The translations under genes were made by a program, and so were the position numbers. From Oligoflexales bacterium (GTDB lineage: Bacteria; Bdellovibrionota_B; Oligoflexia; Oligoflexales; RGVZ01), in contig CANLUT010000001.1 in the NCBI GenBank assembly GCA_947494335.1, positions 372,001 to 436,000 of the forward strand: a stretch of 64,000 nucleotides of DNA. Reading direction: 5' to 3'. Of the stretch, positions 35,075 through 43,802 are shown in pieces. Below the pieces are notes generated by a model, which was not told where the DNA came from, searched no databases, and saw nothing but the letters and a program-made list of their open reading frames with translations. Within the stretch, counting starts at the first letter, position 1, and each line of letters opens with the position of its first letter.

Positions 35075-35776
35075 ATGCGGTTGGGCAAACTTTATTTATT
35101 ATTGGCAGCGTTGCCGGTTTTACACGTGATAGTTAGCGGCTGTGGAGCACATACTCGTCAAATCTCGCGGATAAGTAATCAGGAGACATCTTCCGGCGTG
35201 TCTCGCCATCTGATTGGCACAATGTCATTTAACGTTTGGGACGATTTTGTTGTATCCGAGGCCGGCGTTAAGCAGGGATTAGATGGTAGCTGTCGTTTTG
35301 TTGAGCCATCCTTGAATGATGAGTCCACCCGGTGGAAACCTTTTCAGGTTTACTGGGTCATCTTCGGTGACTCATCGGAAGTTCGCAATGGAAGAACGCT
35401 TACGGGATTTTTCGGCTCACAGGACCGGGTTGATTCAAATCTAATTACCAATCTTTCCGGAGAAACAGCCGTTGGCTTTAGCTACGTAAATCCGGCAATG
35501 TACCGGGTCATCGATATTTCCCCGGGAATTTCTGGTGCAGAAGGCGCAACACTTGAGACAACGCTTAACGTGATGGGACGCAAGGCGGTTGTACGATCTA
35601 AGACGTTTGTTTCTAATGGCCGTTGTGAGGTGTCGTCAGAGGTTTGTAACGGATCTGTGGATTGCTCAGCACCGGGTATGTTTGTGAAACTAGGTAATTT
35701 CCGCGTGACGCAAACGCTTCTCGGAATCCCAAAAGATGTTAGTATCGACCCTGAGCCGCAGCTACGCTGGCATTAA
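35075..35776 (+). CDS. hypothetical lipoprotein
   Basis: A 233-residue lipoprotein with lipobox HVIVSGC (Cys23). The mature part is beta-rich with four further Cys (SCRF, GRCE, SEVCN, VDCS), suggesting disulfides and a periplasmic or surface location. No family recognised. The ATG at 35075 is preceded by GGGAGG at 5-6 nt. It converges on the DUF971 gene, with 13 bp between the stops. Confidence 0.7.
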   Translation: MRLGKLYLLLAALPVLHVIVSGCGAHTRQISRISNQETSSGVSRHLIGTMSFNVWDDFVVSEAGVKQGLDGSCRFVEPSLNDESTRWKPFQVYWVIFGDSSEVRNGRTLTGFFGSQDRVDSNLITNLSGETAVGFSYVNPAMYRVIDISPGISGAEGATLETTLNVMGRKAVVRSKTFVSNGRCEVSSEVCNGSVDCSAPGMFVKLGNFRVTQTLLGIPKDVSIDPEPQLRWH

Positions 35777-35789
35777 ACCAGTGACTTGC

Positions 35790-36125
35790 TCAGTTGAGAT
35801 GAGCAAGTCTTCGCAACATGGCAAATGTATAGATCCCCGTTTTGTGTCCGTCGGTGAATTGAATCGACATGGCATACTGACCGACGGATTCAATTTTCAA
35901 GGGACGAACGGTTTCCGCGACCTGCTCCGGCTTCAGAATCTGCTCATGAGTCCACTCATCAATACACGTGGCGCAGGGGCATTTCCGGCGTAGTTCCACC
36001 ACATCAAAGCGCGATGATTCATTGTCAGTCCATGTGATGCCGAGGGTGCGATCATCCATTTGGCTGATTGATTTGACGCGGACTGCTGGTCCTTTGGCAT
36101 TGGTAAGTGACGATTCGGGCTTCAT
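35790..36125 (-). CDS. DUF971 (GBBH-like) protein
   Basis: A 111-residue DUF971/gamma-butyrobetaine-hydroxylase-like N-terminal domain protein. The family motif LRRKCPCATCIDEWT carries three Cys that could bind metal, and VGQYAMSIQFTDGHKTGIYTFAMLRRL is the typical C-terminus. These proteins are often encoded beside Mrp/ApbC and are thought to be linked to iron-sulfur metabolism. Here it follows mrp by 17 nt on the same strand. Confidence 0.88.
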   Translation of the reverse strand: MKPESSLTNAKGPAVRVKSISQMDDRTLGITWTDNESSRFDVVELRRKCPCATCIDEWTHEQILKPEQVAETVRPLKIESVGQYAMSIQFTDGHKTGIYTFAMLRRLAHLN

Positions 36126-36142
36126 AATGGCTGATCCATTCC

Positions 36143-37291
36143 TTAATTCTGACTATTCCATACGATGGAGAAGTGATTGAGAGCGTCTTTGTAGGCCTCA
36201 TGGATAATCGAAACCTGCGACGCAACGGCTCCGGCAATCTCAGTATATGCTTTTGCTGCGCTCGACGCCGGGTGCGAAACGACCGCAGGCGAGCCTTGAT
36301 CACTGGCTGTCGCCACGGATGGCTCCAACGGAACATCACCGAGAAAGCTGATACCAAACTCTTTGGCCACGCGTGCGCCGCCGCCGTCTCGGAAGATGTG
36401 GTGCTTCTTGTCACAGCCATCACAAACAAAATAGCTCATGGTCTCGACCACGCCAATAACTGGCACTTTCATGGTGTCAAACATGGCAATCGCTTTACGC
36501 ACGTCAATTAACGCGACGTCTTGAGGCGTGGTTACGACCACGGCGCCGGTGATGGGTGCGGTCTGTGAAAGGGTTAGTTGGATGTCTCCAGTCCCCGGAG
36601 GGTAATCGATGATCAAATAGTCAAGATCACCCCAGTTGACCTGGGTTAGAAATTGTTTGATGACCCCTGATACCATCGGACCGCGCAGGATAGTGGCCTT
36701 GTCACCGCCTGCAAATAAACCGATCGACATGATTTTGACGCCGGCTGCCATGGGCGGATTGATCAGGTTGCTGTTACTTTGCATCGGCGCATCTGGTCTT
36801 GTCATATGTGGTATTGATGGTCCATACACATCAGCATCCAAAAGACCAACTTTAGAACCGCGTGCAGCTAAAGCGTAGGCCAGGTTGACCGCAGTTGTAG
36901 ATTTACCGACGCCGCCTTTACCAGACGCTACGGCAATAATGTTTTTCACCTGTCCTAAGCTGGCGGCAATGGGGCTACCGGCTGGCGTGACCTGGCCGCG
37001 CGTTGTGGCAGTCATATTTACCGAGACGGTGCCGGCGTTAGGAAGATTTTTAAGAGCCACTTCCGCCTGAGTTTTGATGCTGTCTTTAACTGGGCATGCG
37101 GGAGTTGTTAAGTTGATGTCTAGCTTGATGTCAGTACCAGAAATTACAACATTACGAACAAAGCCAAGGCTCACAATGTCTTTGCCGAGATCTGGGTCCA
37201 TAATGCTGGATAGTGCAGATCGCACCATATCTTCTGTGATGGACGATGGTCGCCCAAGGATTTTCTCTTGCATGGATTTAATCAGGCTCAT
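36143..37291 (-). CDS. Mrp/ApbC iron-sulfur carrier ATPase
   Basis: A cytoplasmic P-loop ATPase that carries and transfers iron-sulfur clusters. An N-terminal DUF59/MIP18 domain (about 15-90) contains the TTPACPVKDSI segment. A deviant Walker A motif (SGKGGVGKSTT, about 122-132) follows. The cluster-bridging CxxC is in YFVCDGCDKKHHIF. The 382 residues match the family. It lies between trxB (3 nt upstream) and the DUF971 gene. Confidence 0.95.
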   Translation of the reverse strand: MSLIKSMQEKILGRPSSITEDMVRSALSSIMDPDLGKDIVSLGFVRNVVISGTDIKLDINLTTPACPVKDSIKTQAEVALKNLPNAGTVSVNMTATTRGQVTPAGSPIAASLGQVKNIIAVASGKGGVGKSTTAVNLAYALAARGSKVGLLDADVYGPSIPHMTRPDAPMQSNSNLINPPMAAGVKIMSIGLFAGGDKATILRGPMVSGVIKQFLTQVNWGDLDYLIIDYPPGTGDIQLTLSQTAPITGAVVVTTPQDVALIDVRKAIAMFDTMKVPVIGVVETMSYFVCDGCDKKHHIFRDGGGARVAKEFGISFLGDVPLEPSVATASDQGSPAVVSHPASSAAKAYTEIAGAVASQVSIIHEAYKDALNHFSIVWNSQN

Positions 37292-37294
37292 GGA

Positions 37295-38218
37295 TCAGTG
37301 TCCTTCATGCTCTTCAATGAAACGTTGGGCTTGAATGGCAGCCTGACAGCCCATACCTGCGGCTGTAATAGCTTGCTTGAATGTTGGGTCAGCGATGTCA
37401 CCGGCAGCAAAAACCCCAGGAGTTTTCGTGGACGTATGTTGCGTAGTCTTAATGTAGCCATGGGAGTCAATATCAACCCAGGGAAGGAAGATGTCGCTAT
37501 TTGGCTTGTGACCAATCGCCATGAAAAGACCATCGACTTTTAGCTCTTGGGTTGCGCCAGTCTCAACATGTTTGATTACAAGGCCATTGACGCCGCTTTG
37601 ATCATGAAGTGGCTTTTCAATGACGTACGGAGTCATGATTTTAATTTTTGGATTGTTGAGTACGCGGTCCACCATGATCTTGGAGGCGCGAAACTCGGCG
37701 CGGCGATGGATCAGGTACACCTGAGAGCAAAGTTTAGATAGATAGTTTGCTTCTTCCATGGCGCTGTCGCCACCGCCTGTGACGGCCACGACCTTGTTGC
37801 GATAAAAAAATCCGTCACACGTTGCACAAGTGGAGAGGCCACGTCCCATGAGTTCGGCTTCCTTTGGTAAGCCAAGGGTTTTAGCAGTTGCCCCCGTTGC
37901 GATGATGACGGCTTTTGCCGTGATCTCTCCGGAGTCAGTCCAGAGCTTGAACGGACGTTTTGAGAAGTCCACCTTCGTGACGGTTTCATAAATTATTTTT
38001 GTACCGAAACGCTCTGCTTGCGAAGTCATCTCAGTCATCAATTTTGGACCCATGATCCCATGTTCAAAGCCTGGGAAATTTTCCACCTCGGTCGTAGTCG
38101 TCAACTGACCGCCATGCATTGTTCCCGCATAGATGACAGGTTTGAGGTTTGCGCGTGCGGCATAGATGGCAGCGGTCAGTCCCGCCGGTCCAGTTCCGAT
38201 AATCACTACGTCTAGCAT
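37295..38218 (-). CDS. trxB: thioredoxin reductase
   Basis: An NADPH-dependent flavoenzyme that reduces thioredoxin. The FAD-binding GTGPAGLTAAIYAAR is at the N-terminus, the redox pair CATC is at 131-134, the NADPH-binding GGGDSAMEEA lies about residue 150, and the second FAD motif is GVFAAGDI. The 307 residues are standard. It is the first gene of a trxB-mrp-DUF971 operon, which links thiol reduction with iron-sulfur carriage. Confidence 0.96.
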   Translation of the reverse strand: MLDVVIIGTGPAGLTAAIYAARANLKPVIYAGTMHGGQLTTTTEVENFPGFEHGIMGPKLMTEMTSQAERFGTKIIYETVTKVDFSKRPFKLWTDSGEITAKAVIIATGATAKTLGLPKEAELMGRGLSTCATCDGFFYRNKVVAVTGGGDSAMEEANYLSKLCSQVYLIHRRAEFRASKIMVDRVLNNPKIKIMTPYVIEKPLHDQSGVNGLVIKHVETGATQELKVDGLFMAIGHKPNSDIFLPWVDIDSHGYIKTTQHTSTKTPGVFAAGDIADPTFKQAITAAGMGCQAAIQAQRFIEEHEGH

Positions 38219-38478
38219 GGTCAGCTCCCAGCATCGATCGGGTTGTCAGTCTTTGTGTCGGGAAAGATCATACGAAAGACAGCTGCCAAACGAAAGCAAT
38301 AACCGGCAGTAAACATAGGGAACACTCAGCATTTGATTAAATTTTATGCTACAACAGGGTTTAGGGGCTTGATTGTCTGACAAAGTCCCTGACATTGACC
38401 GAGACTACGTAACCGCTTTAACCTCGATGAGGCTTTCTTGCGCGGGTCCAAACACAGTCCAAAATAGGTACAATTAAT

Positions 38479-38928
38479 ATGAGCCAACCGATCATTCATC
38501 TCTATGAAGTCACCATTTTAGAGCATCATTTGGATGCCTACGGGCATGTTAACCATGTGGCATATATCAGTCTTTTTGAGCAAGCCCGCTGGGAGATGGT
38601 CCATCAGGCCGGATGTGGTTTGGAATATGTGCATCAAACGGGAGTGGGGCCAGTCGTTGTTGAGATCAAAACAAAATTTCGCAAGGAACTACGACTTAGA
38701 CAAAAAGTAAAAATACGCAGTCAAATGGTGCAGTGGCACTCTAAGATTGGGACCATTCGTCAAACCATTATCGACGATCAAGGCGTCGTATACTGTGATG
38801 CGCTGATCACACTGGGAATGTTTGACATGAAGCTCAGAAAACTTGTCTCGGCTGACGACAAGTGGGCGGCCGCCATGGGTGTGGAGTTTAAGTCTGACTC
38901 CCCTCAGTCTTTAAAACCTGGCAAATGA
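38479..38928 (+). CDS. YbgC/4HBT-type acyl-CoA thioesterase
   Basis: A hot-dog-fold thioesterase of 149 residues. The catalytic segment VTILEHHLDAYGHVNHVAYISLFEQARWE keeps the Asp and the xHVNH pattern of the YbgC/FadM-like 4-hydroxybenzoyl-CoA thioesterase family. It would hydrolyse an acyl-CoA in the cytoplasm; chain length is unknown. Its 3' end overlaps the convergent ParB-like gene by 25 bp. The 260-bp region upstream, shared with trxB, shows no other gene. Confidence 0.88.
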   Translation: MSQPIIHLYEVTILEHHLDAYGHVNHVAYISLFEQARWEMVHQAGCGLEYVHQTGVGPVVVEIKTKFRKELRLRQKVKIRSQMVQWHSKIGTIRQTIIDDQGVVYCDALITLGMFDMKLRKLVSADDKWAAAMGVEFKSDSPQSLKPGK

Positions 38929-39647
38929 GATGCCTTCGGGTGCTTAGACCACAGAACTGCCTCGTTTATGGCCTCTTTGTAATTTGACTCGAGTAAAACT
39001 TTGTCCACCACTTTTCTAAAGTAGTTAGCCCAAATAAATTGTTGGTAGTAAACAGGCTCTTCGTTAAAAGCTCCCTCCTCCTGCGCATCCTCTGCTAAGG
39101 AGCGGTAGGGATCATCTTTTAAAGCGAGTATTTTCGCTGGCAGAGAACGGGGGTCCTGGTTGCCAACGCCGTTTTCATCATAGAGCCACACAAGTTGCTC
39201 TGACTTTAGTTTCGCCAGGAACGCGTCAATGGTCATGTTTGAGTAGTCGTGTATAACGCGCATGTAAAGTACGAGGATGGACTCCTCAGCAAGTGCTCGC
39301 GATGTGTGATGGCCGTCAACGATGTAGTAGACTGAATCAGGACCTTTCACTGCTGGCAAAATTTTTTTCTTTAAATACTCATCAATTTGATCTGGTCTAT
39401 CTTTGATTTTTCTGAGTTTTTCCCTTTTTTTCTCGACGTCTCGATACCCAACGGCAAACTGGGTGGGATGAATAGCCGTTGGCGACGTGCTACAAATCGT
39501 TTGGACGATTGTTTCTGGACTGCATGGTGCAAAACTAATACCCGTCAATGAATCATCTTTAAGGTGGCTGCGCGGATCCTTTGTTGCAGAGCACGAGGGC
39601 CCCATAGCCACAATCAGGAAGACGCTGAGCAGTAGATTTTTTTTCAT
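38904..39647 (-). CDS. exported ParB-like (ParBc_2) protein
   Basis: A 247-residue exported protein: hydrophobic signal (about 4-15), then MGPSCSA, which could be a signal peptidase I site or a poor lipobox. The mature part resembles the putative ParB-like nuclease family (ParBc_2). It has IHPTQFAVGYRDVEKKREKLRKI and the core YYIVDGHHTSRALAE with D110 and H112-H113. ParB-fold proteins are normally cytoplasmic, so export is notable; the fold may serve as a nuclease, CTPase or sulfiredoxin-like enzyme. The ATG overlaps the stop of the FecR-like gene by 4 nt. Confidence 0.75.
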   Translation of the reverse strand: MKKNLLLSVFLIVAMGPSCSATKDPRSHLKDDSLTGISFAPCSPETIVQTICSTSPTAIHPTQFAVGYRDVEKKREKLRKIKDRPDQIDEYLKKKILPAVKGPDSVYYIVDGHHTSRALAEESILVLYMRVIHDYSNMTIDAFLAKLKSEQLVWLYDENGVGNQDPRSLPAKILALKDDPYRSLAEDAQEEGAFNEEPVYYQQFIWANYFRKVVDKVLLESNYKEAINEAVLWSKHPKASHLPGFKD

Positions 39648-41182
39648 AACTGGGGTTCCTCAATCTTGGGCGCGCAGCCCCTGACTTGAAGGTTTGCATC
39701 CAATGCACAAACTTCGATGTCTTTGACGGTATCTTTAGGCATGTTCAGCAGGACCTGAGATTTTATCGTTCGCGCCACTTTTGCGGGAGCATCAGATGTC
39801 GTCATCGTCACCTGATAACGAGGGGCTGTGCTTTTAGACCACTCGATCAGGATGTAGGGGGTGTTTCCTTTTTTTGTCGTGGATACTTTAACATCCGAGG
39901 GGGCTAATTGACCTGGCTCTGTTTGTACAACGTCAAAAAATGTTTCTGCCCAGGCACTACTCGCTGTCACATCATCACGAATTCCGTTGGCCCGAACGCG
40001 AACTGTATAACGGCCCGGAGGAAGAGCTGGCAATCGTCTGCGCGTGCGGTCGCCCTCAAGTGTAAACTGTTTGGCAGGATTGCCAGAACTACCAAGGATT
40101 TCAAGATCAATAGAGTCCACATCACCAGTTGCTGACCATTGCACTCGCTGCTCAGTCAGTGCCTCGACGGGTACAGCGAGTCCTTCGGTGGGCTCCACAA
40201 TTTTAATTTTAGGTCGCTCTAACACGGGTGCTGCTTCCGACTGCGGCTTGATGGCGCTTGGCTCTTTTGCTGCATCGGCACTCGAGTCACTGGTGGCTAA
40301 TTTACGAGTGGCTGAGGCTTTTTTTTCGGCGATACCATCGGTGGGTGTGTCGCCTTTGACGTGAAATCGTCGCGAGCCGGAGATCAGTCCTCCGGTGTTT
40401 ACGGACCAGCTGTATGAACCTGAGGCTAGTGTGATGTCTTCGCGGGCTTTTGATGCCTCGTGAATCGTCATCTCGCCTGTAGCTAAATTACGTACAAGAA
40501 TATTGGCGTTACCCAAGGGCTTGTTGGAGTGCCAAGAAAACAACACAGCCGCAAATCCCTCTTTGGCGATGATGAATTGCTCTGGGGCGGGTGAGTTAAT
40601 CCAAATAGCGGGGTCTTTTGGGTTTGATAAGAGAAAGGGGGAATTTAGGGAAGATACTAATTTAGCTTCACCACCGGAGGGCGTTGCTTTTGCCTCTCCG
40701 GCCCTCGCTTCCACGAGTGCAAATTGCTGCCCTGCGGGCCGGCTGACAATCATTTCAGCCAGAGAGGATAAGTTCAAGGATCCAAATTGCGTGGCCACCA
40801 ATAAGTCCCCGGGAATAGACCCGTGTTTTACCGTGATCTCACCGCTGAGAAGATGAATTCTGGTGGCTGCCTGCGAAGACTCAATCTCAATTGAGGTATC
40901 AGGTCCTGCTAACACACTTCCCATGGGCCCGACAATTTTCAGCATGCCGCCAGGGCCTGTCTTTAGTGAACTATCTGAAAGTATGGGGTCGTTTGAAGCT
41001 GCGGGCTTCCAAGCTTGGCTTCGCGCATGTCGGATTTCAATGCGGCCATCAAGGTCGCTTATTCGGCCGATCACGAAGTTTTCATTTATTCGTCTATACC
41101 GTGCCGCAAAAAATAGCGTTGTCGCTAGAGCGATGAGGCCGATAATGATCAGAATGATGGAATTGCGCCCGTTCTTCACCAT
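39644..41182 (-). CDS. FecR-domain membrane-anchored protein
   Basis: A 512-residue protein with one N-terminal membrane helix (about 7-26) and a large periplasmic part. A FecR-like domain (about 35-165) has the pattern RISDLDGRIEIRHARSQAWKP...SDSSLKTGPGGMLKIVGPMGSVLAGPDTSIEI...HLLSGEITVKHG. An Ala/Lys/Ser-rich linker (about 270-320) and two Ig-like or fibronectin-like domains follow. It lacks a partner sigma factor, so it is more likely structural or a binding protein. The ATG at 41182 is preferred over a TTG nine codons upstream. It is translationally coupled to the ParB-like gene. Confidence 0.78.
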   Translation of the reverse strand: MVKNGRNSIILIIIGLIALATTLFFAARYRRINENFVIGRISDLDGRIEIRHARSQAWKPAASNDPILSDSSLKTGPGGMLKIVGPMGSVLAGPDTSIEIESSQAATRIHLLSGEITVKHGSIPGDLLVATQFGSLNLSSLAEMIVSRPAGQQFALVEARAGEAKATPSGGEAKLVSSLNSPFLLSNPKDPAIWINSPAPEQFIIAKEGFAAVLFSWHSNKPLGNANILVRNLATGEMTIHEASKAREDITLASGSYSWSVNTGGLISGSRRFHVKGDTPTDGIAEKKASATRKLATSDSSADAAKEPSAIKPQSEAAPVLERPKIKIVEPTEGLAVPVEALTEQRVQWSATGDVDSIDLEILGSSGNPAKQFTLEGDRTRRRLPALPPGRYTVRVRANGIRDDVTASSAWAETFFDVVQTEPGQLAPSDVKVSTTKKGNTPYILIEWSKSTAPRYQVTMTTSDAPAKVARTIKSQVLLNMPKDTVKDIEVCALDANLQVRGCAPKIEEPQL

Positions 41183-41333
41183 GAACGTACTTTCTGCAAA
41201 GAGACACAAGATTTGTTAAGGAAACTTTGACATGCCATGAGCAGTAGCGCAACTTTTATTTAACCATGATTACGTGTAGTTAAGAACGTTCTAGATGAAC
41301 CTTGATGGGTGCGATCAGCCGTTCGGATTGTAT

Positions 41334-41358
41334 CGCAGGATCCACGGGGGATCCTGCG
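41334..41358 (+). promoter_or_regulatory. hairpin in the leader of the hydroxylase operon
   Basis: CGCAGGATCC (41334-41343) and GGATCCTGCG (41349-41358) form a perfect 10-bp stem with loop ACGGG, followed by TTTAG. It lies 82 bp before the ATG of the 2OG-oxygenase gene. It could be an attenuator, an operator or the end of a short leader RNA. A weaker AGACT/AGTCT pair follows at once. Confidence 0.6.
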
Positions 41359-41440
41359 TTTAGACTGTAAAGGCAAGTCTCCTTGACGATTCAAGGCAGA
41401 TCGATAAAAATTCTGTAATACTTTTATGGAGATATCAGGT

Positions 41441-42259
41441 ATGGCCACGTTACAATCGATGGATGACATATTTAATTTCACAAAATATCCCTTTAAAGAT
41501 CCAAGCTCGCCTGCCTATGCGCAGCTCGTGAAGCGATGTCAGGATGAGTTGGCAAAACATGGTGCCTGTGAATTTCCAGAGTTTGTCACACCAGCAGCTT
41601 TGAAAGCTCTGATTGAGGAGTCGGCAAAGCTCGCAAAAAACGCATTCTTTAGCACCGTGACTGGTAATGCATATCTTGAGGCGGTTGATACGACTAAGCC
41701 TGAGGGGCACCCTAAGCGCATGACGGAGGTCACATCACTGGGTGTTGTTGCGTACGACGAATATCCAAAGGATGCCGTCCTACGTCGCATCTATGAATAT
41801 GAACCGATGATGAAGTTTATTGGCGCGGTATTAAACTTGAAAAGTATTTACCGCTACGCAGATCCCATGGGTGGTTTAAATCTGGCGGTGATGAAGGATG
41901 GTGATTATCTTCGTTGGCATTTTGACCAAACCGACTTTGTAACCTCACTTTCTATTCAAAACGCAGACATTGGAGGCGAGTTTGAATACGCTCCCATGAC
42001 ACGTAATGCAAAGGACGAGTGTTACGATGATGTCAAAAAAGTATTAGTTGGCTCGCATCCCGGCATCGTCAAAATCGCTAACTCTCCTGGAACTTTAGTG
42101 CTGTTCATGGGGCGCTACTCCATTCATCGCGTGACAAAAATTCAAGGGTCTGTCCCGCGGTTGATGGGTCTTTTGGCCTATGATGAGAAACCTGATGTGA
42201 ATAGCACCGATCACCTGCGCCAAATGCGTTATGGACGGACTAAGCCCTACAGCTCCTGA
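41441..42259 (+). CDS. BesD/Hal-family Fe(II)/2-oxoglutarate amino-acid hydroxylase
   Basis: A non-heme iron, 2-oxoglutarate-dependent oxygenase of 272 residues. The iron-binding triad is H160, D162 (RWHFDQTDFVTSLSIQ) and H229 (RYSIHRVTKI), with R240 as the likely 2-oxoglutarate anchor. The GGEFEYAP strand after the HxD motif is typical of the BesD/HalA-E group, which acts on free amino acids such as lysine or ornithine. Halogenases in that group have HxG; this protein has HxD, so hydroxylation is expected. The ATG at 41441 is chosen over an in-frame ATG at 41426, which lacks a ribosome-binding site. It is the first gene of a tight run with an aldehyde dehydrogenase 12 nt downstream. Confidence 0.8.
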   Translation: MATLQSMDDIFNFTKYPFKDPSSPAYAQLVKRCQDELAKHGACEFPEFVTPAALKALIEESAKLAKNAFFSTVTGNAYLEAVDTTKPEGHPKRMTEVTSLGVVAYDEYPKDAVLRRIYEYEPMMKFIGAVLNLKSIYRYADPMGGLNLAVMKDGDYLRWHFDQTDFVTSLSIQNADIGGEFEYAPMTRNAKDECYDDVKKVLVGSHPGIVKIANSPGTLVLFMGRYSIHRVTKIQGSVPRLMGLLAYDEKPDVNSTDHLRQMRYGRTKPYSS

Positions 42260-42271
42260 GAAAGGCGGCCG

Positions 42272-43774
42272 ATGATGATTCAGCACAAGGAAAAAGCTCT
42301 CAAGTGGTTAAAAGGATCGCCCAAGAGATTTTTGATTGGTGGTCAATGGGTCGAGGGTTCCGGTCTTAAGCATTTTGATGTGATAGACCCGTCCACAGAA
42401 CAGGTTCTCGGAAGTTTACCCGAGGCTAACTCAGAAATCGTAAGTCAGGCGGCTCAAGCTGCCCGTGATGCGTTCAAGTCCAAAGCGGCAGGATCTTGGT
42501 CCACCAAGACACGTCGTGAGCGAGCGGACGCTTTAAAGGCGATTGGTCGATTGATTCGTGAGCATGCAGATGAGTTGGCAGCCATCGAAACGCTGGCTAA
42601 CGGCAAGACGTTCAAGGAAGCGCGTATCGATGATCTGACGGAGTCGGCAGACGTTTTCGACTACTACGCAGGATGGACTGATAAGTTTTATGGAGAATCG
42701 GTTCCAGTAGATCCGCCCTTCATGAACTACACGGTCCATGAGCCGGTGGGTGTGGTTGGATTGATTGTGCCATGGAATTTTCCGTTGCTTCTTGGTTGCT
42801 GGAAGCTGGCGCCGGCTCTTGCGATGGGCAACACCGTGGTGATGAAACCAGCGAGCAACACGAGTCATTCGATGATTCGACTGTTTGAGATTATCCACGA
42901 CGCCGGGATTTTGCCTCATGGTGTTTTGAATATCGTGTACGGAGACGGTGAGCCTGGATCTGCCGTTAGTTCCAGTCCATTAATCGATAAGGTTTCGTTT
43001 ACGGGTAGCACCGTGGTCGGAAAGAAAATCTTGGCCGGATCGTCTGCGTCTAACCTTAAGTCAGTGACGCTTGAGCTTGGTGGTAAGTCACCGAATATTA
43101 TCTTTGGTGATGCTGGGAACCTGGATGCAGTTGTCGACCGCTGTTTTACGGCGATGTTCTGTCATAAAGGTGAAAAGTGCAGTGAGCCGACCAGGTTCAT
43201 CGTTCACTCAAGTATCTACGAAAAGTTTGCCGCAAAACTTGTGGCTCTGGCCGAGGCTTACAAAGTTGGCGATCCATTTGCTGAAGATACGCAGCAAGGT
43301 GCTCAGGCGAACCGTCAGCACTTTGAAAAAATTCTTGGTTACATCGAAAAAGGCAAAAAAGAGGGCGCGAAACTTCTGACTGGCGGTACTCGCGTCACTA
43401 GCGTGAATGGTGGTAAGGGATTTTTTGTCAGGCCAACGATCTTTGGTGACGTCAAAAACTCTATGGTCATCGCTCAAGAGGAAATCTTTGGACCAGTTTT
43501 ATGTTTGATCAAGTTTGAAACTGAGGAAGAAGCCGTTGCTATCGCCAATGACACTCAGTATGGCTTGGCTGCGGGATTTTACTCGGCCGATGCGTCGCGC
43601 TGTCAGCGCGTAGCTCGGCAGCTTGATGCGGGAATGATCTTTATCAATCACTATGGTTGCTATGACTTCGCGTCTCCATTTGGCGGCTTTAAGCAAAGCG
43701 GGTGGGGCAAGGAGATGGCGATTCATTCGCTGTCGGCCTACACCAAAACCAAATCCATCTGGATGAAGTACTAA
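42272..43774 (+). CDS. NAD(P)+-dependent aldehyde dehydrogenase
   Basis: A 500-residue aldehyde dehydrogenase. Seen: the cofactor segment VPWNFPLLLGCWKLAPALAMGNTVVMKP, the FTGSTVVGKKI dinucleotide turn, the general-base Glu in VTLELGGKSPNI, the catalytic Cys in GEKCSEPTR, and the late EEIFGPVLCLIKF motif. It resembles the betaine/gamma-aminobutyraldehyde dehydrogenase branch, but substrate cannot be set. The ATG follows GAAAGG. It lies between a BesD-like hydroxylase and a methylaspartate ammonia-lyase homologue, so its aldehyde is probably made from an amino acid. Confidence 0.93.
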   Translation: MMIQHKEKALKWLKGSPKRFLIGGQWVEGSGLKHFDVIDPSTEQVLGSLPEANSEIVSQAAQAARDAFKSKAAGSWSTKTRRERADALKAIGRLIREHADELAAIETLANGKTFKEARIDDLTESADVFDYYAGWTDKFYGESVPVDPPFMNYTVHEPVGVVGLIVPWNFPLLLGCWKLAPALAMGNTVVMKPASNTSHSMIRLFEIIHDAGILPHGVLNIVYGDGEPGSAVSSSPLIDKVSFTGSTVVGKKILAGSSASNLKSVTLELGGKSPNIIFGDAGNLDAVVDRCFTAMFCHKGEKCSEPTRFIVHSSIYEKFAAKLVALAEAYKVGDPFAEDTQQGAQANRQHFEKILGYIEKGKKEGAKLLTGGTRVTSVNGGKGFFVRPTIFGDVKNSMVIAQEEIFGPVLCLIKFETEEEAVAIANDTQYGLAAGFYSADASRCQRVARQLDAGMIFINHYGCYDFASPFGGFKQSGWGKEMAIHSLSAYTKTKSIWMKY

Positions 43775-43802
43775 CTGAGTTGACGCAGAGGACTTTGCGC
43801 CC

